From Chloroflexi bacterium OLB13 (GTDB taxonomy: Bacteria; Chloroflexota; Anaerolineae; Aggregatilineales; Phototrophicaceae), in the NCBI GenBank assembly GCA_001567485.1, contig JZRA01000134.1, forward strand, positions 1-35,488: a stretch of DNA of 35,488 nucleotides, given 5' to 3'. Both the position numbers and the translations under genes were made by a program. A model generated the notes under the pieces. That model saw only the letters and a program-made list of their open reading frames with translations. It was not told the DNA's origin and did no database searches. Shown here one piece after another: positions 16,590 through 25,350 of this stretch. Within the stretch, counting starts at the first letter, position 1, and each line of letters opens with the position of its first letter.

Positions 16590-17534
16590 CTAATACCCCG
16601 ACATGAACACGTTCTTCACCTGAATGATGGCCGGCCCAAGCAGCACGATCCAAATCGACGGGAAGATCAAGAGCACCATCGGGATCATCATCTTGATCGG
16701 CGCCTGATGCGCTTTTTCCTGTGCGCGCTGGCGGCGCTTCACGCGCATCTGATCCGACTGCACGCGCAGGATCTTGCCCATGCTGACGCCGAGCTGATCG
16801 GCCTGAATGATCGCGGCGACGAACGCATTGACGTCCGGGACGTCCATACGGTCGGCCATATCGCGCAGGGCGTCACGGCGCTGCTTGCCGAGTTGGATTT
16901 CCTTGAGCACGCGGCCGAACGCCAGCGCAAGGTCGTTGTCCCACTTCTCGTACACCTTGCCCAGCGCCTGATCGAAACCGAGGCCGGCCTCGACGCAGAT
17001 GACCAGTAGGTCAAGCGCATCGGGCAGCGCGCGAATGATTAAATTCTGGCGCTTCTTGATGCGGCTCTTCACCGACGACATCGGCAGCATATAGCCCAAC
17101 ATGCCGAGGCCGATCGAATATAGGAAGGCGTTTAGCGGCGCGGGGTTGCTGATGCGCATCACGACGAACAGGATGATGCCGCACACGAACAACGCGATCA
17201 TGAAGACAATGCGCGAGGCGAAGAAGGTCGCGGGTTCGGTGGTCATGCCTGCCTGATCGAGCAGCTTGCGCGAGGTATCGAGCTGCGACTGCGGCGTAAA
17301 CCGCGTGAGCACGGCCGCCAAAGAGCGCACGATCGGCACCACAACGCGGTCGCGGAACGACAGCGAAAGCTCGATTTTCTCCAGCGACTCGGGGGTATCG
17401 TCGATGCCGAACTGCGCGAGGCGTTCTTGCAGCGGGTCACGCCCACGGCTGTCGCGTAGGGCGACGTAGCCAAACGCGGCGACGATCAACGCGAAGGCGA
17501 TAAAGCCGACTCCTATCAGGACACTGGGTTCCAT
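16590..17534 (-). CDS. tadC: Tad pilus inner-membrane platform protein TadC
   Basis: A type II secretion system F-domain protein that forms, with TadB, the inner-membrane platform driven by the CpaF ATPase. The 314 residues show an N-terminal membrane segment (VLIGVGFIAFALIVAAFGYV), two adjacent segments near residues 100-150, the cytoplasmic F domain (LPDALDLLVICVEAGLGFDQAL, then FVAAIIQADQLGVSMGKIL) and a C-terminal segment (MMIPMVLLIFPSIWIVLLGP). This order is typical of TadC. It lies 30 bp after tadB. Both are separated from cpaF by about 3.8 kb of unrelated genes. Confidence 0.92.
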   Translation of the reverse strand: MEPSVLIGVGFIAFALIVAAFGYVALRDSRGRDPLQERLAQFGIDDTPESLEKIELSLSFRDRVVVPIVRSLAAVLTRFTPQSQLDTSRKLLDQAGMTTEPATFFASRIVFMIALFVCGIILFVVMRISNPAPLNAFLYSIGLGMLGYMLPMSSVKSRIKKRQNLIIRALPDALDLLVICVEAGLGFDQALGKVYEKWDNDLALAFGRVLKEIQLGKQRRDALRDMADRMDVPDVNAFVAAIIQADQLGVSMGKILRVQSDQMRVKRRQRAQEKAHQAPIKMMIPMVLLIFPSIWIVLLGPAIIQVKNVFMSGY

Positions 17535-17564
17535 GAATCCTGCTCCTTACGCCACAAGAACGGC

Positions 17565-18557
17565 CTAAATGTCGATGTCGACGATCTTCTGAATGGCGGC
17601 CGAACCGATGCCGATCAAGGCCAGACCAATGCCGATCATCGGCCAGCCACAGCCGCGATCCTCAAACATCTGGTTCATGTAGGCCGGGTTCATGGCACGC
17701 AGCAAAAAGCCGAGGCCAATCGGCAGGAAGCTAATCAGGTAGCCGGTATACCGCCCCTGTGACGTCATCACACGGATTTCGCCCTTGAGCTTGATGCGCT
17801 CGCGGACGGTGTTCTGAATCACGTCGAGAATTTCGGACAGATTACCGCCGACCTCGCGCTGGATGTTCACCGCCGTTACCACGAGATCGAGGTCTTCCGA
17901 CTCGACGCGTTCAAGCATGTGATTGAAAGCTTCTTGCAGCGGGATACCCAACTGCATCTCCTGCACGACGCGCTTGAACTCGGTCTTGGTCGGCTCTGGC
18001 GAGTCGCGGCCGATAGCGTCCATCGCCTGCGGCACGCTGTAGCCCGACCGGAGCGCGTTGACCCACAGGCCGAGTGTGTCCGCGAGCTGGTTCTCGAACA
18101 TGATCAGGCGCTTGCTGATACGCCGCCCGACGAGGATGCGGGGGAAGAAAAATCCGAGGCCGGCGGCGAGGATCGACGGGATCAGGTCGCCCCGGAAGAT
18201 GATGAAGAACGCGGCCGCGAAAAAGCCGGCCATCGACAAAAACTGTGCGACGAAAAATTCACCGATGGTTAGGCGCAGGTCGGCGCGCGCCAACTGAAGA
18301 CGCCATTTCTTGCCGAACTTGCCACCTTCGAGGCTCTTGTCGAGTCGACGTGTCAATTGGCGACGATCACGCCGGCTGGACTCGTCATCTTCCAGTTCGT
18401 CAGTGGCGATGATCGGCTCGTAGGTATTCTGGGCCGCCAGCGTGCCTAAGCGCTGATCGACCAGAGCTTGGCTGCGGCGGGTTGCAAAGACGCCGACGAC
18501 CAGCACCAACAGCGCAACGACAATCGACCCGACGAGGATCAGAATCTCTGGACCCAT
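17565..18557 (-). CDS. tadB: Tad pilus inner-membrane platform protein TadB
   Basis: The partner of TadC in the Tad platform. I chose ATG 18557 (MGPEILILVGSIVVALLVL), with GGGAG nine bases upstream; the frame extends to 18608 without support. It is 330 residues, with an N-terminal segment, a charged cytoplasmic stretch (ELEDDESSRRDRRQLTRRLD), two segments around residues 115-155, and the F domain (FENQLADTLGLWVNALRSGYSVPQ and VVTAVNIQREVGGNLSEILD). Two C-terminal segments follow. The F domain carries the conserved G-x-x-L pattern. Upstream of it are a pseudogene and a divergent gene, so tadB-tadC is its own transcription unit. Confidence 0.92.
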   Translation of the reverse strand: MGPEILILVGSIVVALLVLVVGVFATRRSQALVDQRLGTLAAQNTYEPIIATDELEDDESSRRDRRQLTRRLDKSLEGGKFGKKWRLQLARADLRLTIGEFFVAQFLSMAGFFAAAFFIIFRGDLIPSILAAGLGFFFPRILVGRRISKRLIMFENQLADTLGLWVNALRSGYSVPQAMDAIGRDSPEPTKTEFKRVVQEMQLGIPLQEAFNHMLERVESEDLDLVVTAVNIQREVGGNLSEILDVIQNTVRERIKLKGEIRVMTSQGRYTGYLISFLPIGLGFLLRAMNPAYMNQMFEDRGCGWPMIGIGLALIGIGSAAIQKIVDIDI

Positions 18558-18690
18558 ACGCGAATGCTCCCACCTCGTCCTGCTTGTGTGCATTGTATCG
18601 CGGTTCACGCGGATTGACTATAAACGTACGTCAATGATTCTCACGTCATAGGTCATGAGCAGGCGTGTATCGGCCGACAGCGCGGGTGCG

Positions 18691-18886
18691 TCAATCGGAG
18701 AGCAGGTCGGTGAGATCGGGGTCGGTGGCCTCGCGCACGACGACTTGCGGCGTCTCGTGCCATACCGCGCAGGCTGCGAATCATCGCCAGCACGTCGTCT
18801 TTGGTGGCGGGCGGCTGCGGCGTGTCGATCAAGCCCTGCGCCGCGATCATCAGACCGCGTACCGCTTCGAGAGAGAGTGGCTCCAT
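18691..18886 (-). pseudogene. Remnant of a YcaQ-like (winged-helix) gene
   Basis: The frame from ATG 18886 reads LSLEAVRGLMIAAQGLIDTP, then PPATKDDVLAMIRSLRG. This resembles the N-terminus of YcaQ-type DNA-glycosylase proteins, which are normally about 400 residues. The similarity stops after some 43 residues. In another frame, the next bases read WHETPQVVVREATDPDLTD, ending at TGA 18691-18693, which could be the original C-terminus. The pattern suggests an internal deletion with loss of frame. The family assignment rests on memory of the motif, so I am only moderately sure. The plus-strand frames in this interval look like shadows. Confidence 0.4.
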
Positions 18887-19038
18887 CGGGCGTGCTGCTC
18901 CACACCTACGGATGATGTGCGCGGAGTACAGCGCCTAGAACGCTTGTTCGCCAATCCCCCCTTGGGTTCGCTAAGGCGCGATTTTGTGCGTTATCCTTTA
19001 CGAAGGGCAGTTTTGGAACCAGAAAGAGAGGATCTCTC

Positions 19039-20268
19039 ATGCTTAATCCACAGCGCACTTTGGATGAACTCAAAGACCTGCGCCGCCTCACCGGCGATGA
19101 CAACGGCGCGCAGCGCGTGGCGTTTACCGAAACTTGGGCGAAAGCACGGGCGTGGCTGCGGGCCAAGCTCGAACAACTGCCGGTCGAAATCGAGAACGAC
19201 GAGGCGGGCAACTTGTGGGCGACGCTGCGCGGCGAATCCGACAAGGAAGTGCTGATGGGCGGGCATATCGACAGCGTGCCGAACGGCGGCTGGTTGGACG
19301 GATGCCTGAACACGGTCGCCGCTTTGGAGGTGCTGCGCAACATCGCCAGCGAAGGCAAGCCGCCGGTCACGGTGCGTCTGGTCGACTGGACGGACGAGGA
19401 GGGCGCGCGTTTCGGCCGCAGTCTGTTCGGGTCGAGCGCGGCATCCGGCACCATGATCCCTGACGAGCTGCGCGCGCTGAAGGACAAGGACGGCATCCTG
19501 CTCACCGACGCCATCGCCAAGTACGGTATCAGCCTCGACAACATCCTCGACGCGCACAAGCAGCTCAAAAACGCGAAGGCTTACCTCGAACTGCACATCG
19601 AACAGGGGCCGGTGCTGCTCGACCGCGATGAGGCGCTCGGCGTGGTGATCGGGACATTCGGCGTCGAACGGCACAGCTTCCGATTCACCGGCCAAGCCGC
19701 GCACTCCGGCTCAACGCCGATGAACCGGCGTCGCGATGCGTTGGCGGCCGCGGCGAAGCTGGCGCTGGTGATCCGCGACATCGCCAACCGGCACGGCGGG
19801 GTCTGCACCTGCGGGCGGGTCGATACGCGGCCGGGCATCGTGACCTCAGTCGTGGCCGAGTGCGACATCACGCTCGATCAGCGGCACATGGACGCCGACG
19901 CGCTGGCGGCGATGTGGCGCGAGGCGCGTGAGTCCGCACAGCGCTTCGCCGAGGAGGAGAAGTGCGAGGTGACGTGGAGCAAGCTGTGGGATATCCACCC
20001 GATCCCGTTCCACCCGCAGCTGCTCGACTTCTGCGAGGAGGCCGTGCGCGAAGTGACCGGCACCGCCCACCGCCTGCCGAGCGGCCCGCTGCATGACGCC
20101 GCCGAGGTCGCCCGCGCTGGCGTGCCGACCGTGATGATGTTCACGCAGAGCCTGCACGGCATCTCGCACAACAAGATCGAGGATACGAAAGAAGAGCACA
20201 TCCTGATGAGCGTTCAGGCGTTCGACAAACTCGCGCATCGAACGATGGCGTGGGTCGCCGCGCAGTAG
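19039..20268 (+). CDS. M20-family Zn-dependent amidohydrolase (hydantoinase/carbamoylase type)
   Basis: A cytosolic metallohydrolase of the N-carbamoyl-L-amino-acid hydrolase / allantoate amidohydrolase group. It removes the carbamoyl or ureido group from an amino-acid-like substrate; which one cannot be told from sequence. 409 residues is normal. Metal ligands and signatures are GGHIDSVPNGGWLDG, the DEEGARFG block, LHIEQGPVLL, GQAAHSGSTPMNRRRDAL in the dimerisation domain, and SGPLHDAAEVARAGVP with LHGISHNKIED near the end. The start is ATG 19039, after AGAGAGGA. The leader contains the short palindrome GAGAGGATCTCTC, which covers the ribosome-binding site. Neighbouring genes give no pathway context. 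Confidence 0.88.
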   Translation: MLNPQRTLDELKDLRRLTGDDNGAQRVAFTETWAKARAWLRAKLEQLPVEIENDEAGNLWATLRGESDKEVLMGGHIDSVPNGGWLDGCLNTVAALEVLRNIASEGKPPVTVRLVDWTDEEGARFGRSLFGSSAASGTMIPDELRALKDKDGILLTDAIAKYGISLDNILDAHKQLKNAKAYLELHIEQGPVLLDRDEALGVVIGTFGVERHSFRFTGQAAHSGSTPMNRRRDALAAAAKLALVIRDIANRHGGVCTCGRVDTRPGIVTSVVAECDITLDQRHMDADALAAMWREARESAQRFAEEEKCEVTWSKLWDIHPIPFHPQLLDFCEEAVREVTGTAHRLPSGPLHDAAEVARAGVPTVMMFTQSLHGISHNKIEDTKEEHILMSVQAFDKLAHRTMAWVAAQ

Positions 20269-20464
20269 GGTTCCGCGTTTAGGTTCGGGGCGGTATAAGG
20301 GCAAGGGCAGCCACCGCCCCGAAAACTATGTTAAGCTGGTGCTAGAACATCAGGAGATCATGTTCCTTCCTCCAGCGTGTTCACCGAGGATTTGGTTACA
20401 GCGTTATCTCATCACCCGATACCCGGCGCCTTCAACGTGTTGATTAGCGAGGTCGTGACCGCGT
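20269..20464 (+). other. Intergenic stretch with hairpin
   Basis: TTCGGGGCGGT (20284-20294) pairs with ACCGCCCCGAA (20313-20323), an 11-bp stem with an 18-base loop and no T-run. It may be a weak terminator for the amidohydrolase gene. An ATG near 20360 preceded by CAGGAG opens a 27-codon frame I cannot identify. Confidence 0.4.
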
Positions 20465-21105
20465 ATGTGCTGCCCGCATTGTGAGAACGCTGACGTGATT
20501 TTCGACTCCGGAACCGCCAGCGCCAACCTCGACGACTACCGCCGATCCGGCCCTGCCCCGATGACCGCGCGCCTGCTCGCCATCCTGAAAGCCGCTGGTG
20601 TCACCGGACTCAGCCTGTTGGACATCGGCGGAGGCGTCGGCGTGATTCAGCACGAATTGGCCGGCGCGGGGGTGAGCGGTATCACCGACGTGGACGCGTC
20701 ACGCGCCTACCTGAGCGCCGCGCGCAGCGAGGCCACAAGGCGCGGTTACGCCGATCATGCGACGTATCTGTTCGGTGACTTCGTCACGCTGGCCGATCAG
20801 GTAGGCGAAGCCGACATCGTCACGTTGGATCGCGTGATCTGCTGCTATCCTGACGTAACCGCGCTGATCCATGCGGCGGCCTCCAAGCGCGCCGTTATCT
20901 CGGTGTGATCTACCCGCGCGACACCGTGCTCGCAAAGGCCGCCATCCCGTGTCTGAACTTGTGGTGGCGGGTGCGGGGCCGGACATTTCGCAACTTCATT
21001 CATCCCAGCGCAACCGTCGACGGCATCGCGCAGTCACACGGGCTGCACAAGATCGCGCAGCATGACGGCATCATGTGGCAGTTGTCGGTGTTCGCGCGGG
21101 GATAA
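20465..21105 (+). CDS. Class I SAM-dependent methyltransferase, single-base frameshift
   Basis: A predicted S-adenosylmethionine-dependent methyltransferase of about 213 residues once the frame is repaired. The N-terminus has a Cys pair (MCCPHCENADVIFD). The SAM site is SLLDIGGGVGVIQHEL, with VDASRAYLSAARSEA as the acidic loop and DIVTLDRVICCYPD as motif IV. The first frame ends at 20908. The rest (VIYPRDTVLAKAAIP, then FIHPSATVDGIAQSHGLH) is in the -1 frame. One missing G at 20887 (AAGG read as AAG) restores SKARRYLGVIYPRD. The overall pattern resembles methyltransferases related to the BchM/ChlM group; the substrate is unknown. Confidence 0.8.
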
Positions 21106-21129
21106 TACGACGGGATCAAGCTCCGCGCG

Positions 21130-21606
21130 TTATTCGTGCACCGCTAGCGGCTGTTTCTTCGATTCGTACTTGCCGGCCTGACTGCGGAACCCGACCGCGA
21201 ATCGATTCCAGCCGTTAATCAGCACGATCGACAGGGTGAGGTCGACCAGCTCCTTCTCGGTGAAGTGCGGGCGCACGGCCTCATACACCTCGTCGGGGAC
21301 ATGATCGACCGCGATGAGCGTGATGGCTTCCGTCCATTCTAGCGCCGCGCGCTCGCGTTCGGAGTAGAACGGCGCTTCACGCCATGCGCTGAGCGCGTAC
21401 AGCCGCTGCTCCGTCTCGCCCAACGCGCGCGCATCCTTGGTGTGCATATCCAAGCAGTACGCACACCCGTTGATCTGCGACGCGCGGGTCTTGACCAGTT
21501 CAATCAGAAGCGGCTCCAAGCCGCAGGTATCGGCGTAGCTTTGCAGCGATGACATCGCCTTGAGGGTATCGGGACTTACCGCACCGTAGTTCAAACGCGC
21601 TTTCAC
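21130..21606 (-). CDS. AhpD-like alkylhydroperoxidase / carboxymuconolactone decarboxylase-family protein
   Basis: A 158-residue member of the CMD/AhpD family. The redox signature is visible: NGCAYCLDMHTKDAR, with Cys48 and Cys51 and the nearby His, characteristic of peroxidase-active members. It may reduce organic peroxides with an external thiol donor; no partner is adjacent. The start is GTG 21606, with AAGGAG seven bases upstream. A helix-rich C-terminal half (VRPHFTEKELVDLTLSIVLINGWNRFAV) fits the family fold. It is transcribed with dinB-like 21700-22206 on the minus strand, about 93 bp downstream of it. Confidence 0.88.
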   Translation of the reverse strand: MKARLNYGAVSPDTLKAMSSLQSYADTCGLEPLLIELVKTRASQINGCAYCLDMHTKDARALGETEQRLYALSAWREAPFYSERERAALEWTEAITLIAVDHVPDEVYEAVRPHFTEKELVDLTLSIVLINGWNRFAVGFRSQAGKYESKKQPLAVHE

Positions 21607-21699
21607 TTTGACTCTCCTTGCAGTGAACGATCAATCCGCCGCAAGGTGGCCCGGTTCAGCGGTACGGGGCGATTCCCGTCATCTCAATCCTGTGCCGGG

Positions 21700-22206
21700 T
21701 CACCATTCGCCGGCGTACTGGATATCATACCCCGCCAGCGCGAAAGCGATATAGCCATACTTGAGTTCGACCAATTGGCGCAGGTGCAGCAGGTCATGCG
21801 CAACCCACGAGGCCAGCACATCTCCCGCCCGAAAGCCGAACCACTTGGAGAACGGAACGGCGGTCGACCAATCGGCGTCCGCCTGCGTATGGAGCCATTC
21901 CAGCGACCTGTCGCGTTCCTCTCGAAACTGTGTCACGAGTCCGCCCAGATCACGCTGATTGTAACCGCGCTCTAAGATCCAAGCGCCCGGATCGTGGGGA
22001 GTCTTGGGCTTGCCCTGAAACGTCGTCGTGATGAACGGGCGGAAATCTTCGCGTTCTTCGTCGACGAGATGCCCCATGACCTCCAAGACCGACCATCGAC
22101 CGGCGTCCGGCTTCCAGCGGGCATGATCGGCGGGAAGGCCGGCGCACAGCGCTTCGATCGTCTGCGCGTTGGTCGTCAACTGCTCGACACAATACGCGAA
22201 ATCCAT
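21700..22206 (-). CDS. DinB-family putative metal-dependent protein
   Basis: A 168-residue four-helix-bundle protein of the DinB/YfiT-like superfamily. Putative metal-ligand His residues are in VLEVMGHLVDEERE and VAHDLLHLRQL, at the usual positions on helices 2 and 4. Members include thiol-dependent transferases and damage-induced proteins of unknown activity; no specific role can be assigned. The start is ATG 22206, with AAGGAG eight bases upstream. It follows the cpaF terminator and so lies outside the Tad transcription unit. Confidence 0.87.
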   Translation of the reverse strand: MDFAYCVEQLTTNAQTIEALCAGLPADHARWKPDAGRWSVLEVMGHLVDEEREDFRPFITTTFQGKPKTPHDPGAWILERGYNQRDLGGLVTQFREERDRSLEWLHTQADADWSTAVPFSKWFGFRAGDVLASWVAHDLLHLRQLVELKYGYIAFALAGYDIQYAGEW

Positions 22207-22291
22207 CGCTCAAACTCCTTCAGACCGGTTTGGCCGAGGGTGAGGTTGGTTCCGGCGGGGCTTGCAGCCGCGTCCCAACTCCGCTCCGGCG

Positions 22292-22325
22292 AAAAACAAC
22301 AAAGGGCGACTCGTGAGCCGCCCTT
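22292..22325 (-). terminator. Intrinsic terminator after cpaF
   Basis: On the minus strand, AAGGGCGGCT pairs with AGTCGCCCTT around CACG, with one G-T pair, followed by TTGTTGTTTTT. It closes the cpaE-cpaF unit before the DinB-like gene. Confidence 0.85.
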
Positions 22326-22357
22326 CGTGAGAAGCCGTGTGTGAGACGCGCGTGATC

Positions 22358-23764
22358 CTAACGACGCTGGCCGGTGCCGAAGATTTGCGGTGGCAGCACG
22401 ATGCCGGCGTCTTCCAGCCGATCCATGAACTTCGGGCGCAGGCCTGTCGCGCGGATGCGGCCGATGATCTTGCCCGCCTCGAAGCCGATCTGCTCGAACT
22501 CGAACAGGTCGGACATCGTAATCATGTCGCCTTCCATGCCCTGCACTTCGGAGATTTGGGTGATCTTACGGCTGCCATCACGCATGCGGCTCTGCTGCAC
22601 GATCATGTCGACCGCGCCGGCGATCTGCTCGCGGATCGCGCGCACGGGCAAGTCCATGCCGGCCATCAAGCACATCACTTCCAGACGGCTGATGCTGTCG
22701 CGCGGGCTGTTGGCGTGCAGCGTGGTGAGCGATCCGTCATGGCCGGTGTTCATGGCCTGAAGCATGTCGAGGGCCTCGCCGGAACGGCACTCTCCGACGA
22801 CGATGCGGTCGGGGCGCATACGCAAGCAGTTGACGACTAAGTCCTGAATGGTGATCTCGCCCTTGCCTTCGATGTTGGCCGGGCGGCTCTCCAGCGTGAC
22901 GACGTGCTCCTGCTGAAGCTGAAGTTCGGCCGCGTTTTCGACCGTGATGATACGCTCATGGCCGGGGATGAAACCGGAGAGTACGTTCAACAGGGTCGTC
23001 TTGCCAGAGCCGGTGCCACCGCTCACGATCAGGTTCAAGGCGGCGATAACGCTGCCACGCAGGAACTCTGCGATCTCAGGCGTCATTGAGCCGAAACGGA
23101 TCAAGTCCTGATAGGTCAGCGGCTGTTTGGAGAACTTACGGATGGTGATCGTCGGGCCGTTCAGCGCCAGCGGGCGGATGACGATGTTCACGCGCGACCC
23201 GTCCGGCAAACGCGCATCAACATACGGCGAGCTTTCATCGACGCGGCGGCCAAGCGGCGCCACGATACGGTCGATCACGCGCAGCACGTGGTCATCGTCG
23301 TCAAAGGCCACCGGCGCCCGTGCGACGTTGCCCTTACGCTCAACGAACACGTTCTTGGGGCCGTTGACCATCACTTCCGTGATCGTGTCATCGGCGAGCA
23401 GCGGCTGGATCGGGCCGAAGCCGAGGATGTCCGCGACGATAGCCTCGAACAGACGCTGGCGTTCGCTGCGGCTGAGCACCATGCTTTCTTCGGCGAGGAT
23501 CGCGTTGAACAATTCCTCGATGTGCGAGCGAATTTCGTTGGGGCGCTGCTTGTCGAGCTGATCCATTTCGGCCAGCAGCTTGTTCTGCACCCGAACCTTG
23601 AGATCAGCCTGTGTACCTTCTGCTTTGCCGCGGTTCGGATCACCGGGGCGCTGCTGGGGTACGACCGGACGACGCTGCACTTCGCCACCGCCCTGTCCCC
23701 CTTGTCCGGGCTGTTCAGCGCTGCCGCCGCCACCTTTGGTGTTGATGCGCTCAAGTAACGACAT
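22358..23764 (-). CDS. cpaF: Tad pilus assembly/secretion ATPase (CpaF/TadA)
   Basis: The hexameric cytoplasmic ATPase that powers pilus extension in Tad systems. 468 residues. A Gly/Gln-rich N-terminal tail (about residues 10-45) precedes the N-terminal domain (ILGFGPIQPLLADDTITEVM). The ATPase core has Walker A SGGTGSGKTT at about 248-257, the Asp box region FIPGHERIITVENAAELQL, the His box HVVTLESR, Walker B RPDRIVVGECRSGEALDML and GSLTTLHANSPRDSISRLE. All catalytic elements are intact. It lies 71 bp after cpaE and is followed by a strong terminator. It works with TadB/TadC encoded at 16590-18557. Confidence 0.96.
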   Translation of the reverse strand: MSLLERINTKGGGGSAEQPGQGGQGGGEVQRRPVVPQQRPGDPNRGKAEGTQADLKVRVQNKLLAEMDQLDKQRPNEIRSHIEELFNAILAEESMVLSRSERQRLFEAIVADILGFGPIQPLLADDTITEVMVNGPKNVFVERKGNVARAPVAFDDDDHVLRVIDRIVAPLGRRVDESSPYVDARLPDGSRVNIVIRPLALNGPTITIRKFSKQPLTYQDLIRFGSMTPEIAEFLRGSVIAALNLIVSGGTGSGKTTLLNVLSGFIPGHERIITVENAAELQLQQEHVVTLESRPANIEGKGEITIQDLVVNCLRMRPDRIVVGECRSGEALDMLQAMNTGHDGSLTTLHANSPRDSISRLEVMCLMAGMDLPVRAIREQIAGAVDMIVQQSRMRDGSRKITQISEVQGMEGDMITMSDLFEFEQIGFEAGKIIGRIRATGLRPKFMDRLEDAGIVLPPQIFGTGQRR

Positions 23765-23835
23765 TGTGCTTGATCCTCACCACTCTGCGGAAGGACTCCG
23801 CGTTTTCGAGACAGAACCTGTCAGACTGTTTGTGT

Positions 23836-25170
23836 TTAGCTTCGGCGGAACAGACCGCCGCCTTTCTTTTCGTCCTTGAGTTCGGCCAGCGCCGGCACGC
23901 CCTCCCCATTCAACGTCTCTTCAAGCACTTTCGCCATGTCGTACATCTGTTTGACCGGCGGCTTGCTGCGATCGCGCTCGGCCAGCGTCACCGGCACGCC
24001 TTTGAGGATTGCAGCCATAATCATGCGCTCGTCGACGACAGGGATTTCGACGCTGACCTGCCGCTTGAGAAACTGCTCGATCCGGTCGCGCGCCAAGGTC
24101 GCGCCACGGCGGTCGCGTTCGGAGTAGACCTTGTTGAGCACCAGCATCGTGCGCGGCGCGTCGTATTCGAGCTTGTCGAACAGGTCGAGCACAAACTTGG
24201 TGTTCTTGACCGACGGCAGCGACGGCGTGGTGACGAGCACGATCTTGTGCGCGATATCCAACAGCGCCAGATTCACGTCGTTCAACGCGTGCGACGTGTC
24301 AACCACGATGTAGTCGTAGTTATTGCGCACCTTCGAGACGATCTGGGCGACGACGCCGGGGCGCTTGAAGAGTTCCTCTGCCATCTCGGGCCGCTGCGGC
24401 GCGACCAGCACTTTGAGGCCGCTTGGATGAGTCGCCACGACATTGTCGAAGTGTTCAGGGTCGAGGTCGTCGGCATCCTGCGCCATCTCAATCGTGGTGA
24501 TCTGCGACTGAATAGCAAGGAACGTGGCGACATCCCCGAACTGCAAGTCGGCGTCGACCAGCAGCACGCGCACGCCTTTCTTCATCAGGCTGGTAGCGAG
24601 GCCGGTGGCGACCGTGGTGATGCCAACGCCGCCCTGCGGGCTGTAGACCACGATGATATTGCCGGCCCGTTCGCCGATGCCTTGTTCAAGCGCCTGCGCG
24701 ACACGCGCCGCATCGGCGGGTGTCATGGCCGACGACATTTCGTACTGCTTGCGAATCGGCTCGTGATTCTTGTAAACCGTGCGGATCGTGTTGGTCAGGT
24801 CGTCGATGTTGACCGGCTTGGCGAGGAAGTCGCGCGCGCCGGCCAGCATCGCGCGGCGCATGTAGTCGGCGTCATCCTGAACGGACATCATAATCACGGC
24901 GGACTGCGGCACGCTCTTGTTAATCATGGACGTCGCTTGCAGGCCGTCCATATCCGGCATGTTGATGTCCATGATGATGATATTGGGCTTCAGCAGCGAG
25001 GCTTGTTCAAGCCCTTCGCGGCCGTTGCTGGCAACCCCGACCACCTTCATGTCGCTCTCGAACGCAAGCAGTTTCTTGATGTTTTCGCGAGTCTCGGGGA
25101 TGTCATCCACGAGCAGAATCGTGATCTGCTGCAGTTTTGATTCTCCCGAGCCTTTTGCATTGGAACTCAT
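23836..25170 (-). CDS. cpaE: CpaE/TadZ: receiver domain fused to ParA-like ATPase
   Basis: A Tad localisation/assembly factor of 444 residues from ATG 25170 (MSSNAKGSGESKLQQ); AGGAG lies 12 bases upstream. Residues ~16-135 form a receiver domain with the full phosphorylation set: Asp22/Asp23, phosphoacceptor Asp68 (IIIMDINMPDMDG), Ser96 and Lys118 (FLAKP). Many CpaE proteins carry degenerate receivers, so this is notable. Residues ~170-420 form a MinD/ParA-type domain; its Walker A reads YSPQGGVGITT, lacking both usual lysines. VLLVDADLQFGDVATFL and VVDTSHALNDVNLALLDIA are conserved. It precedes cpaF by 71 bp. A terminator lies between it and cpaB. Confidence 0.93.
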   Translation of the reverse strand: MSSNAKGSGESKLQQITILLVDDIPETRENIKKLLAFESDMKVVGVASNGREGLEQASLLKPNIIIMDINMPDMDGLQATSMINKSVPQSAVIMMSVQDDADYMRRAMLAGARDFLAKPVNIDDLTNTIRTVYKNHEPIRKQYEMSSAMTPADAARVAQALEQGIGERAGNIIVVYSPQGGVGITTVATGLATSLMKKGVRVLLVDADLQFGDVATFLAIQSQITTIEMAQDADDLDPEHFDNVVATHPSGLKVLVAPQRPEMAEELFKRPGVVAQIVSKVRNNYDYIVVDTSHALNDVNLALLDIAHKIVLVTTPSLPSVKNTKFVLDLFDKLEYDAPRTMLVLNKVYSERDRRGATLARDRIEQFLKRQVSVEIPVVDERMIMAAILKGVPVTLAERDRSKPPVKQMYDMAKVLEETLNGEGVPALAELKDEKKGGGLFRRS

Positions 25171-25280
25171 AGGCTTGGTGGTCTCCTGCTGCGTACGGAA
25201 GGTTGGACACTGCGCCTTATTGTATCCGAAATCAGGCTGCGTTGAGTTTAGACACGTCGGCGAGTTGTCATAATCATACC

Positions 25281-25325
25281 GCAAAAAGAAATCGCCGGGT
25301 TGAATTATCGAAGTCAACCCGGCGA
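25281..25325 (-). terminator. Intrinsic terminator between cpaB and cpaE
   Basis: On the minus strand, TCGCCGGGTTGA pairs perfectly with TCAACCCGGCGA (12 bp, 10-base loop), followed by TTTCTTTTTGC. It lies between the cpaB stop (25351) and the cpaE start (25170) and implies that cpaE has its own promoter or depends on read-through. Confidence 0.88.
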
Positions 25326-25350
25326 CGAAACGGTGAAGGCGCGCGGTACG

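Noticed and set aside
23764..25140. 458-codon + strand open frame opposite cpaE
   Set aside because: His/Arg/Asp-rich shadow of cpaE with no SD or family signature.
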